Shown here one piece after another: positions 16,727 to 26,435 of a stretch of DNA of 57,797 bases. Each line of letters begins with the position of its first letter. Positions within the stretch are counted from its first letter, which is position 1. Source of the stretch: Candidatus Acidiferrales bacterium. Lineage in GTDB: Bacteria > Acidobacteriota > Terriglobia > Acidiferrales > UBA7541. The DNA is taken from positions 1-57,797 of the forward strand of contig JASHRC010000269.1 of the NCBI GenBank assembly GCA_030037525.1. Direction: 5' to 3'. Both the position numbers and the translations under genes were made by a program. The notes beneath the pieces were generated by a model, which saw only the letters and a program-made list of their open reading frames with translations, ran no database searches and was not told where the DNA came from.

Positions 16727-17821
16727 CTACTTCTTGGGAGGCTGGTAGAATTCGACGAAGCCACCGACGTCGGGATCGCGCATGAGAGCGACGCGGTAGC
16801 CCCCTTTCATCTCCACAATCCCATCGGATACCAGCTTTACGCCCGCACCTTGAAATCGATAGACCAGCGCATCGATGTCGGTGACCTCGAAGCCGACGTA
16901 GTTCACGCCGATGTCGGTGATGTCGTAGGGCGCGACGGTTTTGCCGCGATTCTCATATTGGACCAGCTCGAAGCGGATGCGGGCATCGCGGTCGGCAGCA
17001 AGCGGGAAGGTGCCGTTGACGATGCGAATGATGTTGCCGTGACCACCTACGGCCGAATCCAAGAAATCGCCGCTGATCCAGGGAGAGGGATTCGCGGGAA
17101 GCTGTTCGCCCATCAAAGCCCCGTAAAAGCCGAAGGCCTTATCCGGATCGACAATGACCAGCCCGACGTGATTGAAACCGGGAGGGTCGGCCGGGCGCGC
17201 GGGACGTCCGTTCATGGCGGGGGCGGGGCCACTCTGCTCGACGATCTCCACATCCATTCCGTCAGGATCGGTGATGTAGGCGATGGTGCCTTTGGTTTGA
17301 CCCGGCAGCCGGATCAATTTCCCGTCCCAGGTGCGCGGCCAAAGCATGTTGGCCGCTTTCAAATCGGACCACATTTTATCGGCGTCGGGGATGGTCAAAT
17401 CGATGTGAGTTGCGCCCGGTTCCCAGGCGGTCTTACCTGCCATCACATTGCGGCGCTCGATGCCGCGGAATTCACGCAGGTACAGCGTGAAGGGTGTTTT
17501 TTCGCCCATGTTCGTGTTGATCTGAAGCTTGGCCATGCGTGACGAGACACCCTTGGTGCCGTGGATGCGGTCCATCACCTCGTCGTTGCGCCAGGACTTA
17601 TCAACGCCGGGGACCTCGGTGAAGCCGAGCAGCTTGTAGAAGGCGACCGATTTGTCGAGGTCGGAGACCATGCGGCCGTCGAATTCCATGCCCACGACCA
17701 TGCCCTTGCTCGTCTCCAGATAAGCTTGCGGCCCGGCGCCGGTAGAGCGAGAAAAGGCCGCGACCAGGAGCGCGCCTCGAGCCAGGTAGATGCCGACCTT
17801 CGAAAAGCGCTCTCTGCCCAT
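16727..17821 (-). CDS. Double VOC (glyoxalase-fold) domain protein, exported
   Basis: From ATG 17821 (strong GGGGGAG upstream) the 364-residue protein has an N-terminal signal-like helix (GIYLARGALLVAAFSRSTGAG) and then two vicinal-oxygen-chelate modules. The first begins GRMVSDLDKSVAFYKLLGF and ends ITDPDGMDVEIVEQ. The second begins NHVGLVIVDPDKAFGFYG and ends MRDPDVGGFVEFYQP. The final Glu of each module (VEIVEQ, VEFYQ) is the usual metal ligand. The function could be lyase, dioxygenase or resistance-type binding; the substrate is unknown. A longer frame to 18040 has no ribosome site and overlaps the upstream gene. Confidence 0.85.
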   Translation of the reverse strand: MGRERFSKVGIYLARGALLVAAFSRSTGAGPQAYLETSKGMVVGMEFDGRMVSDLDKSVAFYKLLGFTEVPGVDKSWRNDEVMDRIHGTKGVSSRMAKLQINTNMGEKTPFTLYLREFRGIERRNVMAGKTAWEPGATHIDLTIPDADKMWSDLKAANMLWPRTWDGKLIRLPGQTKGTIAYITDPDGMDVEIVEQSGPAPAMNGRPARPADPPGFNHVGLVIVDPDKAFGFYGALMGEQLPANPSPWISGDFLDSAVGGHGNIIRIVNGTFPLAADRDARIRFELVQYENRGKTVAPYDITDIGVNYVGFEVTDIDALVYRFQGAGVKLVSDGIVEMKGGYRVALMRDPDVGGFVEFYQPPKK

Positions 17822-18017
17822 GTCTCCCCCTTGGTATGAGTTGCGGCTCGAGCCGAGCCCAGCTGACTTGCGGCGTATGTGTAGCATTGTTTGGAGTGAG
17901 TGTCTAGACGTCCGGATCGAGTGCAAAGAGGCCTCCGAGACGGTGGCCCTGGCACGACCGAAGACTCGGCAGGAAACCCAGCTAATCACACAACCGGATG
18001 ACCGCACGAGTTGGCGA

Positions 18018-19037
18018 TTATTTAGACGGTCCGGGAACAAAGACCCTGCTGGGGGCGCTGATCGAGACGTTGCTTTGCTCGGTGGTGACTTTGAAGTGGC
18101 GCAACTCGCCTTTTGCTTTATCAGTGGCCGCGGTTGTGAAAGTCAGGAAATACTGATTGTGGAGCACCATGTCCAGCTGATCCAGAAACGGAGTGAACGA
18201 AACGGGAGTGTCCAGGCCCTGGAAAAACGCCTGTCCTCCCGTTTCTCCGGCCAGCATGGTCAGGTTGGCTTGCGCCAATGTCAAATCGAAGGAGAAGCTC
18301 CCCATAAAGGCGACGCGGGCATAGAGGGTGTGGATAACAATGCCGCTCTTGAGGGCGCTGTCGATCGCGGCGTCGAGATCAGGGCTCTCCGGAAGGTCAC
18401 CGCGTAGCCGGTCATGGCCGTCACCGATCAGCAGAATTTCGCGTCGGCCTGCGAGCGGCTGCAATTTCTTGACTACATCGATCAGCGAAAGATAAATGCT
18501 GGTGGCGGTACCCGTGCTACCAAAAGTCACTCGGACCTTTTGCGCGACGGCGTCGTGATCGGCGCTAAACGGCGCAAGTGTAACCGTCATGCCCATACTG
18601 GCATAGAACACTCCGACCTTTGTGCCTTTGGGCTGGGCCTGGATGAAGCGGTGGAGCTCGTCAAGGTGAGGGCTGAGATCGGCCCCATCGTCGATGAGAA
18701 TGGCAAGTTCCAGCCCAGATCGCTCCCCCTGAGCCGGTACCCATTTGATGACGTCTTCGCGATGCGCCCCGGTGCGCACGACGACGTCGCTTCTGCCCAG
18801 GGCAGGTGGAGCGGAGAACTTTGGGCCCAAAACGGTGACGATCGTTGTGACCGGGACACTTCCGGAGTTGGCCTGCTCGCGCGCCGAAACCGGTCCGGGA
18901 GTGAAGGCAATGAGTGTGAATGAAGCTGTAAAAGCGAGTTTCCGAAGCAGGTCGGGGACCTTGAGCACGGCGGACAACCTCCCATGAAACGATGCAGTAG
19001 CAGCAAAAAAGGTAGCAACAGGCGCTGCCATTTGCAT
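18018..19037 (-). CDS. Exported VWFA-like domain protein
   Basis: The 339-residue protein has a leader with a hydrophobic segment (LAFTASFTLIAFTPGPVSA) and a von Willebrand A-like fold. LELAILIDDGADLSPHLDEL replaces the canonical DxSxS metal site with a degenerate IDDGADLS. LAGRREILLIGDGHDR and SGIVIHTLYA follow as later strands. The C-terminal LHNQYFLTFTT segment is typical of the acidobacterial VWFA-related family. It is probably a periplasmic or surface protein of unknown role. The start could be ATG 19037 or the internal GTG at residue 25. Confidence 0.75.
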   Translation of the reverse strand: MQMAAPVATFFAATASFHGRLSAVLKVPDLLRKLAFTASFTLIAFTPGPVSAREQANSGSVPVTTIVTVLGPKFSAPPALGRSDVVVRTGAHREDVIKWVPAQGERSGLELAILIDDGADLSPHLDELHRFIQAQPKGTKVGVFYASMGMTVTLAPFSADHDAVAQKVRVTFGSTGTATSIYLSLIDVVKKLQPLAGRREILLIGDGHDRLRGDLPESPDLDAAIDSALKSGIVIHTLYARVAFMGSFSFDLTLAQANLTMLAGETGGQAFFQGLDTPVSFTPFLDQLDMVLHNQYFLTFTTAATDKAKGELRHFKVTTEQSNVSISAPSRVFVPGPSK

Positions 19038-19121
19038 CTGTTTTAGTCAGGAGGTAAGCTCGGCCGCATCAGAACGAGCGGCGCTAACCGATCAGCCAGC
19101 CACAGCGAGAGGGGCTATTGA

Positions 19122-19673
19122 ATGCGAGCATTACGGTGCCTTTGTATGTTGACGGGTTTAAATATTCTCCTGGGCGGAACGGCCAAGGCCCTGCCCCAGA
19201 ATCGATCGGCCCAAGCGCAGGAGCCAGACCGGGCGGCGATCGAGCGAGCCGTCCAGAACTACATGGACGAATGGAATAAGCACGACGTGCACGCCGTGGC
19301 GATGACCTACACAGAGGATTGCGACTTCGTCAACAATTTCGGAACGCTGACGCACGGACGAGCAGGCATGGAGAAAACCTTTGGCCCGTTCATGACCGGC
19401 GTCTACAACGAGACCCGTCAAACGGGAAAAGTCCGCACGATCCGTTTCCTGAAGCCGGATGTAGCGGCGGTGGATGTGGACTGGGAAATGACAGGCGCGA
19501 AAAACCCGGACGGCACCATGCGGCCTACGCGCAAGGGTCTTCACAGTTTAATCATGACGAAGCAAGAGGATGGATCGTGGCTGATTGCAGTGATGCACGT
19601 TCACGAATTTACCAACACGCCGCAGCTGGCTGCGCCGCCCGGACAGCCGGTCGGCGCCATGAACAAGCCGTGA
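19122..19673 (+). CDS. Exported SnoaL/DUF4440-like (SgcJ/EcaC family) protein
   Basis: The 183-residue product has a hydrophobic leader (CLCMLTGLNILLGGTAKALPQ). A cone-shaped NTF2-like domain follows: AIERAVQNYMDEWNKHD, MTYTEDCDFVNNFGTLTHGRAG, then HSLIMTKQEDGSWLIAVMH. The family includes SgcJ/EcaC proteins named from antibiotic clusters, but most members are uncharacterised small-molecule binders. GAGAGGGG precedes the ATG. It is convergent with the next gene, with 1 bp between the stops. Confidence 0.82.
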   Translation: MRALRCLCMLTGLNILLGGTAKALPQNRSAQAQEPDRAAIERAVQNYMDEWNKHDVHAVAMTYTEDCDFVNNFGTLTHGRAGMEKTFGPFMTGVYNETRQTGKVRTIRFLKPDVAAVDVDWEMTGAKNPDGTMRPTRKGLHSLIMTKQEDGSWLIAVMHVHEFTNTPQLAAPPGQPVGAMNKP

Positions 19674-19674
19674 T

Positions 19675-19965
19675 CTACCTCCGGATCGTCACTTGGCTGG
19701 CCACATAGCAGACCACTGCCCACTGCGCTTCAATAGAAACCTCGGCGCCGGGTTTGAGCGCGCTCCTGTCTACGTGCAGGTCCTCCGGAATCCGGATCCA
19801 CACGGCGGGGCTTGTCGCCGGCTTCACATCCAGCGTGTTTCCGCTGAAGGATTGGACAACACCGGTGATTTGAACGGTGGAGGAAGAACTGTTCTGTGAT
19901 TGTGACGACAGCGGGTGCGGTGACAGCAAGACGAGAGCGATCAGCAAAGATCCGATTCGAAGCAT
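19675..19965 (-). CDS. Small exported hypothetical protein
   Basis: The ATG at 19965 has GGAGGG 4-5 nt upstream. The 96-residue product has a signal peptide (MLRIGSLLIALVLLSPHPLSSQ) and a small beta domain (VQITGVVQSFSGNTLDVKP ... LKPGAEVSIEAQW). That pattern is typical of small OB-like exported proteins. No catalytic residues are evident and the family was not recognised. It lies 57 bp downstream of the amidase gene on the same strand. Confidence 0.65.
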   Translation of the reverse strand: MLRIGSLLIALVLLSPHPLSSQSQNSSSSTVQITGVVQSFSGNTLDVKPATSPAVWIRIPEDLHVDRSALKPGAEVSIEAQWAVVCYVASQVTIRR

Positions 19966-20022
19966 GCAACCCTCCGACGCGAGCGCGAGCATTTTACCTC
20001 GCCTTTTGAACTCGGGCGCGAG

Positions 20023-21672
20023 TCAGGATTTGGAGGAGGACAGATTCACGGTCGAGAGAAACTGGGGAGGTTTCCGGTGGCGCGTGGTCTGCTCGAAGGC
20101 ATAGGCGATCTGGATGAGCTTGGGCTCACTCCAGGCGCGGCCAAAAAAGGAAATGCCCACCGGCAAACCGAAAACGAACCCGGCCGGCACGTTGATATTG
20201 GGATAGCCGGCCACGGCCGGCAGAGAGGAACTGCCGCCGGTGTCGTGGTCGCCGTCTACCAGATCGATCAGCCAGGAGGGGCCAGCGGTCATGGCGACCA
20301 GAGCGTCTAACTGATCTTTGTCCATGACGGCGTCGATTCCTTCCCTTCGCGCGAGGCGGTGATTTTTTGCAAGCGCATCGAGATATGACCGCTCGGTGAG
20401 CGGACCCTTTTTCTGGGCTTTGATGAACAGATCCTGGCCGAAGTATTGGAGTTCGCGCTCGCGCTGCGCCTGGTTGAAGGCGATGATGTCTTGGAGCGAA
20501 TGGACAGGCGCATGGCGCTCGGCAGCGAGGTAAGCGTTCAGGTCGGCCTTGAATTCGTAGAGCAGCACCTCCATCTCGGAATCCTCGAATTTCCCAAGAG
20601 AAGGAATCTCGACCGGATCGATCAGCACCGTGCCTTCCTGCTTCATTGCATACAACGCTGAGCCAAAGACGTCCGCCGCGCTTTCGGTGAAGTCGTAGGA
20701 TTTGCGCACCACTCCGATGCGAGCGCCGCGGAGCCCCGCCCGATCCAGGAATTGGGTGTAATCGGAGGGCAGCTTGGATGGCCGGGCCTGCGTTGCCGGA
20801 TCGAGGCTCAAGAGCGCTCCGAGCAGTACAGCGGCGTCCGCTACGGTGCGGCACATCGGGCCCGCCGTGTCTTGACTGTGGGCAATCGGAATGATCCCTG
20901 CTCGGCTGATGAGCCCGACAGTCGGTTTGATACCGACCAAACCGTTTGCCGAGGATGGGCACACGATCGAGCCATCGGTTTCCGTGCCGACCGCTGCGGC
21001 CGCAAGATTGGCGGAGACGGCGGCGCCTGAGCCGGAACTCGAGCCGCAGGGATTTCGGTCGAGGACATATGGATTGCGGGTCTGGCCCCCGCGACCGCTC
21101 CAGCCGCTCGATGAATGAGAGGACCTGAAATTTGCCCATTCGCTGAGATTGGTCTTGCCTAGAATGACGGCGCCGGCGGCACGCAAACGGCTCGCCACGG
21201 TCGAATCTTTCGCTGGGCTAAAATCGATCAGGGCCAAAGAGCCGGCCGTGGTCATCATGAGGTCGGCCGTGCCGATATTGTCCTTGATGAGGACGGGAAT
21301 GCCGTGAAGCGGGCCGCGGGGCCCTTTGGACTCGCGCTCGGCATCGAGAAGATCAGCAATGGAACCGGCCTCAGGATTGAGCTCGATGACGGAGTTAATG
21401 GCGGGGCCTTGGCCGTCGATCGCGGCGATGCGTCGTAGGTAGCTTTCCACCAGGGACCGCGAGGTGAACTTCCCCGACTTCATCCCGGCTTGCAGCTCGG
21501 CGATCGTGACTTCGTCGAGCTCGGACGGTTCCGGTTTTTGCCCGGCATCGCTGCCACTGCTCTCGGAAAGGCGAGGAAGCCCAAGGGAACCAGCTGCGAT
21601 GCCCGACGCGAGAAAAGCGCGCCGAGTCGTGACCAAAGACGCAGGAGTTTTGTTCGACTTTTTCTGGGGCAT
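20023..21672 (-). CDS. Tat-exported amidase (amidase-signature family)
   Basis: From ATG 21672 the protein has a Tat signal (TTRRAFLASGIAAGSLGLP) and a full amidase-signature enzyme of about 550 residues. The catalytic Lys is in PVLIKDNIG, the cis-Ser lies in CGSSSGSGAAVSANLAA, and the nucleophilic Ser is in GTETDGSIVCPSSANGLVGIKPT. These enzymes hydrolyse amides with a Ser-cisSer-Lys triad; as an exported stand-alone form it probably acts on external amides or peptides rather than on Glu-tRNA. TACAAT lies 9 nt before the ATG, suggesting a nearly leaderless mRNA. Upstream codons to 21744 are unlikely to be translated. Confidence 0.92.
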   Translation of the reverse strand: MPQKKSNKTPASLVTTRRAFLASGIAAGSLGLPRLSESSGSDAGQKPEPSELDEVTIAELQAGMKSGKFTSRSLVESYLRRIAAIDGQGPAINSVIELNPEAGSIADLLDAERESKGPRGPLHGIPVLIKDNIGTADLMMTTAGSLALIDFSPAKDSTVASRLRAAGAVILGKTNLSEWANFRSSHSSSGWSGRGGQTRNPYVLDRNPCGSSSGSGAAVSANLAAAAVGTETDGSIVCPSSANGLVGIKPTVGLISRAGIIPIAHSQDTAGPMCRTVADAAVLLGALLSLDPATQARPSKLPSDYTQFLDRAGLRGARIGVVRKSYDFTESAADVFGSALYAMKQEGTVLIDPVEIPSLGKFEDSEMEVLLYEFKADLNAYLAAERHAPVHSLQDIIAFNQAQRERELQYFGQDLFIKAQKKGPLTERSYLDALAKNHRLARREGIDAVMDKDQLDALVAMTAGPSWLIDLVDGDHDTGGSSSLPAVAGYPNINVPAGFVFGLPVGISFFGRAWSEPKLIQIAYAFEQTTRHRKPPQFLSTVNLSSSKS

Positions 21673-21952
21673 GCGCGCCCGATTGTACCAATATCTGTGC
21701 CCAAATCGGGCGGCCGAGCAGAAAGATCCAGCTGCGCGTCGCATAGCTCAATGACCACCAGCCCACCTTCGCTCCTACCACAAACATGCGCCTGGAGACT
21801 CGTCAAGCAGCGCACCATGGCCATCCGGAAGGCCGCGCATTTTGCGGCCCACACCGTTCACCTAAATGCTGCGCCCAAAGAGCAATCGCGCGTTTGAACG
21901 CACATTGTCCGCCATCCTCTTTCCGTCTAGAATGCCAGGGATCGACACGGGA

Positions 21953-23356
21953 ATGGCCCCAAAATACGCCGGAATGGGTTGCTTTTCGCGGCGTCACGCC
22001 CTTTGCTCTCTTCCTCGGACGGCGATGACCGCTACGCTGGCCCTCGTCTTGGCCCTCAGGGTTCTCCCAAATGCCCTCGCCCAATCCATTCCCGCGCAGG
22101 CGCTTGCCGCAGAGGCGGAGACGACGGGATCGATCCTTGGCCTGGACGCGTTGGTGCAGAACAAAGAATACTCCGAGCTCCAGCGTGAGCTTGTCGCGGC
22201 GAACTTGAGCGCGGACGAGCGGGCCTATTTCGAAGGCATCCTTGCCGATCGCAGCAATCAAGTCTCCCAAGCCACTCTCCTGTTGGAGAAAGTCGTTTCC
22301 GGCTTGCGCACAAGCAACCCCCATCGTGCCGCCATTGCTCTCCGCACCTTGGCGGCCGACTACTTCAAGATGGGCCGCTATGCCCAATCCGCCGATGCTT
22401 ACTTCGACTTGCTGAAGGACTTCGCCGGTGAGTTTACTTCGGCAGAACGGCAAACGATTTCTGACAATCTGCACACTTTTGAGCTTTTCCGCAACGCACC
22501 GCCCCAGACCATTTCAGGTACGCGCAAGTTCAGCGTCCCGGTCGAGCGGGACCCCACCGGCGACATCGACGTTCCCGTGGAGGCCAATGGGGTCAAGCAG
22601 TGGTGGATCCTGGATACGGGCGCCAATCAGTCCGCCATCTCGATGAGCACCGCAGAACAATTCGGCCTAGCGATTTCAAAGGGCAGCGCGAGTACCCAGA
22701 GCGGCGCGACCGGCAGTGAGATTGCTTTGAGAGCCGCGATCGTTCCGCGACTCACTCTTGGCGGCGTCACTGTGCAGAATGTCGCCACGGTGGTGATGGA
22801 CGATAAGAGCCTCGATGTCCCCGTTGGAGGGCACGGGCATTACCAGATTCAGGGGATCCTCGGTTACCCGATCCTGGCTGCACTAGGCAGCTTCACGATG
22901 ACTGGAGATGAAATGGCCTTCGCTCCAGCGGGTCCACTCTCGCCTCGCTCCACTCGGCTCTACGTCGAAGAGCTGACGCTGTTGGTCGAGGCCACGGTGG
23001 CAGGCCACGAACTTCTCTTTGGTTTCGATACCGGCGCCTCCTCGGGATCCTTTTCAGCCGCGTACTTCCGCAAGTTTCCGGACCAATTTACCTCCTTGAA
23101 ACCCCAGAAATACGGGACCGCCGGCGCTGGAGGCGGCGTGCTCTTCGTGCCTGCCTATGTCTTGCCTCAGATCGACCTCCATTTGGGTACCGCCACCGCC
23201 AGGTTGAAAGAAGTTCCTGTGTTAACCCGGGATCTCGGCGTCGATCCCCTCGATTATGTCTACGGCAATCTCGGCCAGAGCCTTCTCCGTCAGTTCGACA
23301 ATTTCACCATTGACCTCATCCGCATGCGCTTCAGCGTGGGCGAACCAGCGAAGTGA
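21953..23356 (+). CDS. Exported retropepsin-like aspartic protease with two DTG motifs
   Basis: A signal region (TATLALVLALRVLPNALAQ) is followed by a helical, TPR-like segment (LRTLAADYFKMGRYAQSADAYFDLLK). Two aspartyl-protease half domains follow: WILDTGANQSAIS (D221) and FGFDTGASSGSFS (D359). Having two DTG half-sites in one chain resembles a fused retropepsin dimer (clan AA), as in PerP-type periplasmic proteases. The start is uncertain among ATG 21866, 21953 and 22025; I chose 21953 because it gives a basic n-region. The substrate is unknown. It is divergent from the amidase gene. Confidence 0.8.
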   Translation: MAPKYAGMGCFSRRHALCSLPRTAMTATLALVLALRVLPNALAQSIPAQALAAEAETTGSILGLDALVQNKEYSELQRELVAANLSADERAYFEGILADRSNQVSQATLLLEKVVSGLRTSNPHRAAIALRTLAADYFKMGRYAQSADAYFDLLKDFAGEFTSAERQTISDNLHTFELFRNAPPQTISGTRKFSVPVERDPTGDIDVPVEANGVKQWWILDTGANQSAISMSTAEQFGLAISKGSASTQSGATGSEIALRAAIVPRLTLGGVTVQNVATVVMDDKSLDVPVGGHGHYQIQGILGYPILAALGSFTMTGDEMAFAPAGPLSPRSTRLYVEELTLLVEATVAGHELLFGFDTGASSGSFSAAYFRKFPDQFTSLKPQKYGTAGAGGGVLFVPAYVLPQIDLHLGTATARLKEVPVLTRDLGVDPLDYVYGNLGQSLLRQFDNFTIDLIRMRFSVGEPAK

Positions 23357-23376
23357 GCGGCCAGGCGGAGTCCCGA

Positions 23377-24951
23377 TTACGCGCTCTGCGCGGAGCGTCC
23401 GGCAGAATGGGCTTGGCTCACAAGCGAAACGGCGCGATGGGCGGAAAGAGCGGCACCTTCCTGCCAGCCGACCAGGTGGCTGGTGTGATCGCCCGCGAAG
23501 AAAATGGGACCATCGGGCTCGATAACGCGCTCGTACCCGGGATACATTGCTGAGTCGTTGGCGATGTGAATCCACGACCCCAGGTTGTGCGGAATGCGGC
23601 CCCAGCAGACGCATACCGGCTTCGTCAAATCGCGCGAGTGGCCCGGATGCAGGGCTTCGATCGACTGGCGGGAGACATCGAGTTTTGCGGGGAGGTCCAT
23701 GGATTCAAGGGGACTTCCATTCTCGAGATTGTAGCCGGCAACGAGGACGCCTTTGTCGGAGAACAAGCGCGCACTAGGGTACCAGACGAGGTTTACGGGC
23801 CGGTTGAGGAAGGAGATGCCGCCGTAGATGGAATACTCCTTCTCCCAGAACCGGGGGGACTCCCAAGCGATTTTGTAAGCGCCATCGTAGCTCACGCTAT
23901 CGATAATCTGCTTCACATCGGACGAGAAGTCGGCGTCGATTTTCCTCAGCAGCGAAAAGGGCAGGGTGCAGATGCAGTAGTGCGCTTCGAGGCTTTCGAA
24001 GGCGGCGGTTTTGCGATTATGGTAGGCCACGCGCACTCCTGCGGACGTCTTGCGGATCTGTTCGACCTGGCAATGGAAGCGGATCAGGTGGCCGACTCGT
24101 TCCCGAAATGCGGCCGGAATCCGGTCCATGCCCCCAATCGGCTGCAACATCGTGGCCTGCCAGGAAAACTGCTCTTCGTAGAGCATGCTTTCCCAGAGTT
24201 TGGCATCGAGAAGAGCGTGCATATCGATCGGATTGCGCACGACGCCGTCGCGATCGCCGGCTCCGGGCATGGACTTGTAGCCCGAGCGCTCCGATCCCCT
24301 GTAGAAGTAATCCGCCGAGAGATCGCCGTAAGTCCGCAGGAATTCGAGCATGCGCTGTTTGTCTTCGGTGGAAAGTTCCTGGTCGAGGGCATCGCGGCGG
24401 ATCGCTTTGGCGAGGAGTTCGGCGACATGGCCGCGCGTGTCATTGACCAATTGACGTTGCTGGACCGGCTGGCCGCCATTCATGCGATCGCTCTGCATCA
24501 AAGCGCTGCGCGAGGTGTTTACTTCCACTTCCAAAGGAATTCCGAACTGGCGGCAATAACCGAGCATGGTGAGGTGCTGTGAAGGCAAGCGCGCCGGGCC
24601 GGCATTGAAATAGTTCGGCTCATCGAAACTGCAGACTTGAGTCGTGCCATCGGTCATTTCGACGCGATTGCCGTTGCGGATGGTCCAATTGCGTCCGCCG
24701 GCGCGATCGCGCGCTTCGAGAATGACGCAGTGGTAGCCGGCTTTTGACAGCTCCCAGGCGGACACCAGGCCTGCAATTCCGGCGCCGAGGATTACAACCG
24801 TCCTCCGCTCGCCGGAGGCCGCGGCGAGGCGCGGCACGCTAGCCTCTGTCGGAGGGACCGGCAGCAAGCCCAGCGACTGCATGATCAGGTAGGTTGCCCC
24901 GAAGCCGCCGGCGCGGCCGACCTCGGCGAGAAAGTTGCGTCGTGTGGTCAC
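23377..24951 (-). CDS. Tat-exported flavin amine oxidase
   Basis: The 524-residue protein starts with a Tat signal (TTRRNFLAEVGRAGGFGATYLIM) from a GTG codon. An FAD-binding GxGxxG (VVILGAGIAGLVSAWEL) follows, then EARDRAGGRNWTIRNGN typical of monoamine/L-amino-acid oxidases. The C-terminal FAD contact is IFFAGDHTSHLVGWQEGA. The family oxidises primary amines or L-amino acids to imines with H2O2 release; the substrate is unknown. The stop lies 20 bp from the convergent aspartic protease gene. Confidence 0.88.
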   Translation of the reverse strand: MTTRRNFLAEVGRAGGFGATYLIMQSLGLLPVPPTEASVPRLAAASGERRTVVILGAGIAGLVSAWELSKAGYHCVILEARDRAGGRNWTIRNGNRVEMTDGTTQVCSFDEPNYFNAGPARLPSQHLTMLGYCRQFGIPLEVEVNTSRSALMQSDRMNGGQPVQQRQLVNDTRGHVAELLAKAIRRDALDQELSTEDKQRMLEFLRTYGDLSADYFYRGSERSGYKSMPGAGDRDGVVRNPIDMHALLDAKLWESMLYEEQFSWQATMLQPIGGMDRIPAAFRERVGHLIRFHCQVEQIRKTSAGVRVAYHNRKTAAFESLEAHYCICTLPFSLLRKIDADFSSDVKQIIDSVSYDGAYKIAWESPRFWEKEYSIYGGISFLNRPVNLVWYPSARLFSDKGVLVAGYNLENGSPLESMDLPAKLDVSRQSIEALHPGHSRDLTKPVCVCWGRIPHNLGSWIHIANDSAMYPGYERVIEPDGPIFFAGDHTSHLVGWQEGAALSAHRAVSLVSQAHSAGRSAQSA

Positions 24952-25313
24952 GTGAGGATTCGGAAGGCAGGATATACAGTCGTTCGTAGCGGGTCAAATT
25001 CGTTTTGGGTATCGGCAGCATTGACAGCTTTGCGGTGTTTTGCGGCAAGCGCACGGAAAAGCAGGAGAGAGCCTGTTGGGTTTTGTCCTTGTCCTGCCAG
25101 GTATTGCGTTTCCGCCTCCTGCGGATCCTGGCGCCACTGTCTCGGAGAGGTCGCTCCGTTGCGCGCCACCTGCGTTGGGCCTCCGGTGCGCTTGCTTGAG
25201 TAACGACACGTCAGGCGACGGGAGCGGCTAGAGCTGGGTTGGGCACCAATACGTGCCTTTCTGGCAACGCATTTACCAGGTGCCAGTCATTTCTCATTGG
25301 TGGACAATGGGAC
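24952..25313. other. Intergenic region with possible promoter for the amine oxidase
   Basis: About 360 bp. On the minus strand, CTGTATATC lies about 20 nt before the amine oxidase GTG and could hold its -10 element. No gene is supported in the rest. Confidence 0.35.
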
Positions 25314-25973
25314 ATGCTCACCGATTCGCCCCCGCGCAAGCGGGATCGCCAGGGCTTTCTCGACAGCGATCGATTACAAATGCTTCCTTTACCTCCCGAC
25401 CAGAGGCTGCCGACAATTGCTGCGACCATCGAAACTACGATGAAGGCCGGGCGAGCGACAGACGTTCGTACCGCCTGCCATGCATTTCTGGGGGCTGCCT
25501 CCGAGTTTTACGGGGTTCCCCGGTGCACGGTGCGAGTGCTCTCCGCAAGACCTTTGCGGGTGCGCGAATACTCTACAACGGAGCTGTTCGGGGACTATCA
25601 CCAGGCTGGCAACGCGATCCGAGTCTGGATGAGAACTGCTGTTCGAAAGGAAGTCACATCATTTGGTACGTTCTTGAGCACCCTATGCCACGAGTTTTGC
25701 CATCACTTGGATTTCCACCGGTTTGGATTCGGCAATTCCTGGCATACCCGCGGCTTCTATCAACGCTCGGCCGTCCTCTATCACCACGCGAAGGGCACGC
25801 CCGTTAAACAGCTCGTGTGGACACCTGCAGGTCATGGCCGCTGGCGAATCGATTGGCAGCGCACGAGTCTGAACGCAACTCCGAATCGGCTTCGAGCACA
25901 ACAAGATCGGCCTGTCCCGGTCGAATTCGCCCGCGGACTGGCGGCCCGCCGAACGCCCTCTTATCTGGATTGA
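25314..25973 (+). CDS. Putative zinc metalloprotease-like protein (HEFCHH)
   Basis: From ATG 25314 the 219-residue protein contains TFLSTLCHEFCHHLDFHRF, an HExxH zinc motif. Downstream GNSWHTRGFYQRSAVLYHH provides candidate third ligands, as in SprT-like or gluzincin-type small proteases. There is no signal peptide. The C-terminus is basic. I know similar uncharacterised proteins only by this motif. The longer frame from 25239 lacks a better start. Its last codons overlap the end of the convergent DUF5818-like gene by 13 bp. Confidence 0.7.
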   Translation: MLTDSPPRKRDRQGFLDSDRLQMLPLPPDQRLPTIAATIETTMKAGRATDVRTACHAFLGAASEFYGVPRCTVRVLSARPLRVREYSTTELFGDYHQAGNAIRVWMRTAVRKEVTSFGTFLSTLCHEFCHHLDFHRFGFGNSWHTRGFYQRSAVLYHHAKGTPVKQLVWTPAGHGRWRIDWQRTSLNATPNRLRAQQDRPVPVEFARGLAARRTPSYLD

Positions 25974-26217
25974 ACAGGGTCTTCCTCGATGTTCTGCACG
26001 TGGATTGCTTGGTTTTGTGAGTCGAGCGTGCCGGTCACCCTGACCTGCTTGCCCTCGAACCTTGCAGCCCAGCGCTGGTCGTCCAGCTGGTACCAGACTT
26101 TGTGCAACTCATCCCTCAACACAAACTTGCCGCCGTTCTGCCACCGTGCCGTTGAACGTCTGCCCCCATCGCCATATGCAACACAGCCATAGTGAGGACG
26201 ACATTGTTCAGGTTCAT
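25961..26217 (-). pseudogene. DUF5818-like exported protein gene with two frameshifts
   Basis: The C-terminal reading GGKFVLRDELHKVWYQLDDQ, then FEGKQVRVTGTLDSQNQAIHV and the stop at 25961 match the OB-like DUF5818 family. The N-terminus (MNLNNVVLTMAVLHMAMG, ATG at 26217) is in another frame. A third frame gives GQTFNGTV between them. One break lies in a GGGGG run (26163-26167) and the second just after GTV. The total length, 257 nt, is not a multiple of 3. The gene is either decayed or mis-sequenced at the homopolymer. Confidence 0.65.
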
Positions 26218-26435
26218 CACTCGTCTCCGATCTTCTAGGCTGAGCGAAAGAAAGTGGGCGCGGGGTTTCGGCGGCCAGATCTAAGCGCCTGCCGACTATG
26301 CGGGCAGCCGAGCCTCCAAAAGCTCTGCTGTTAAGCCATTGAAAACCAAGATTGGTGCTTTTCTCTGCCTCGGGAATGCGGTAGCAATTTCAAGAACGCG
26401 GAAGTTCCGGGGTACCAGAACCCGGAGATTTTTGT

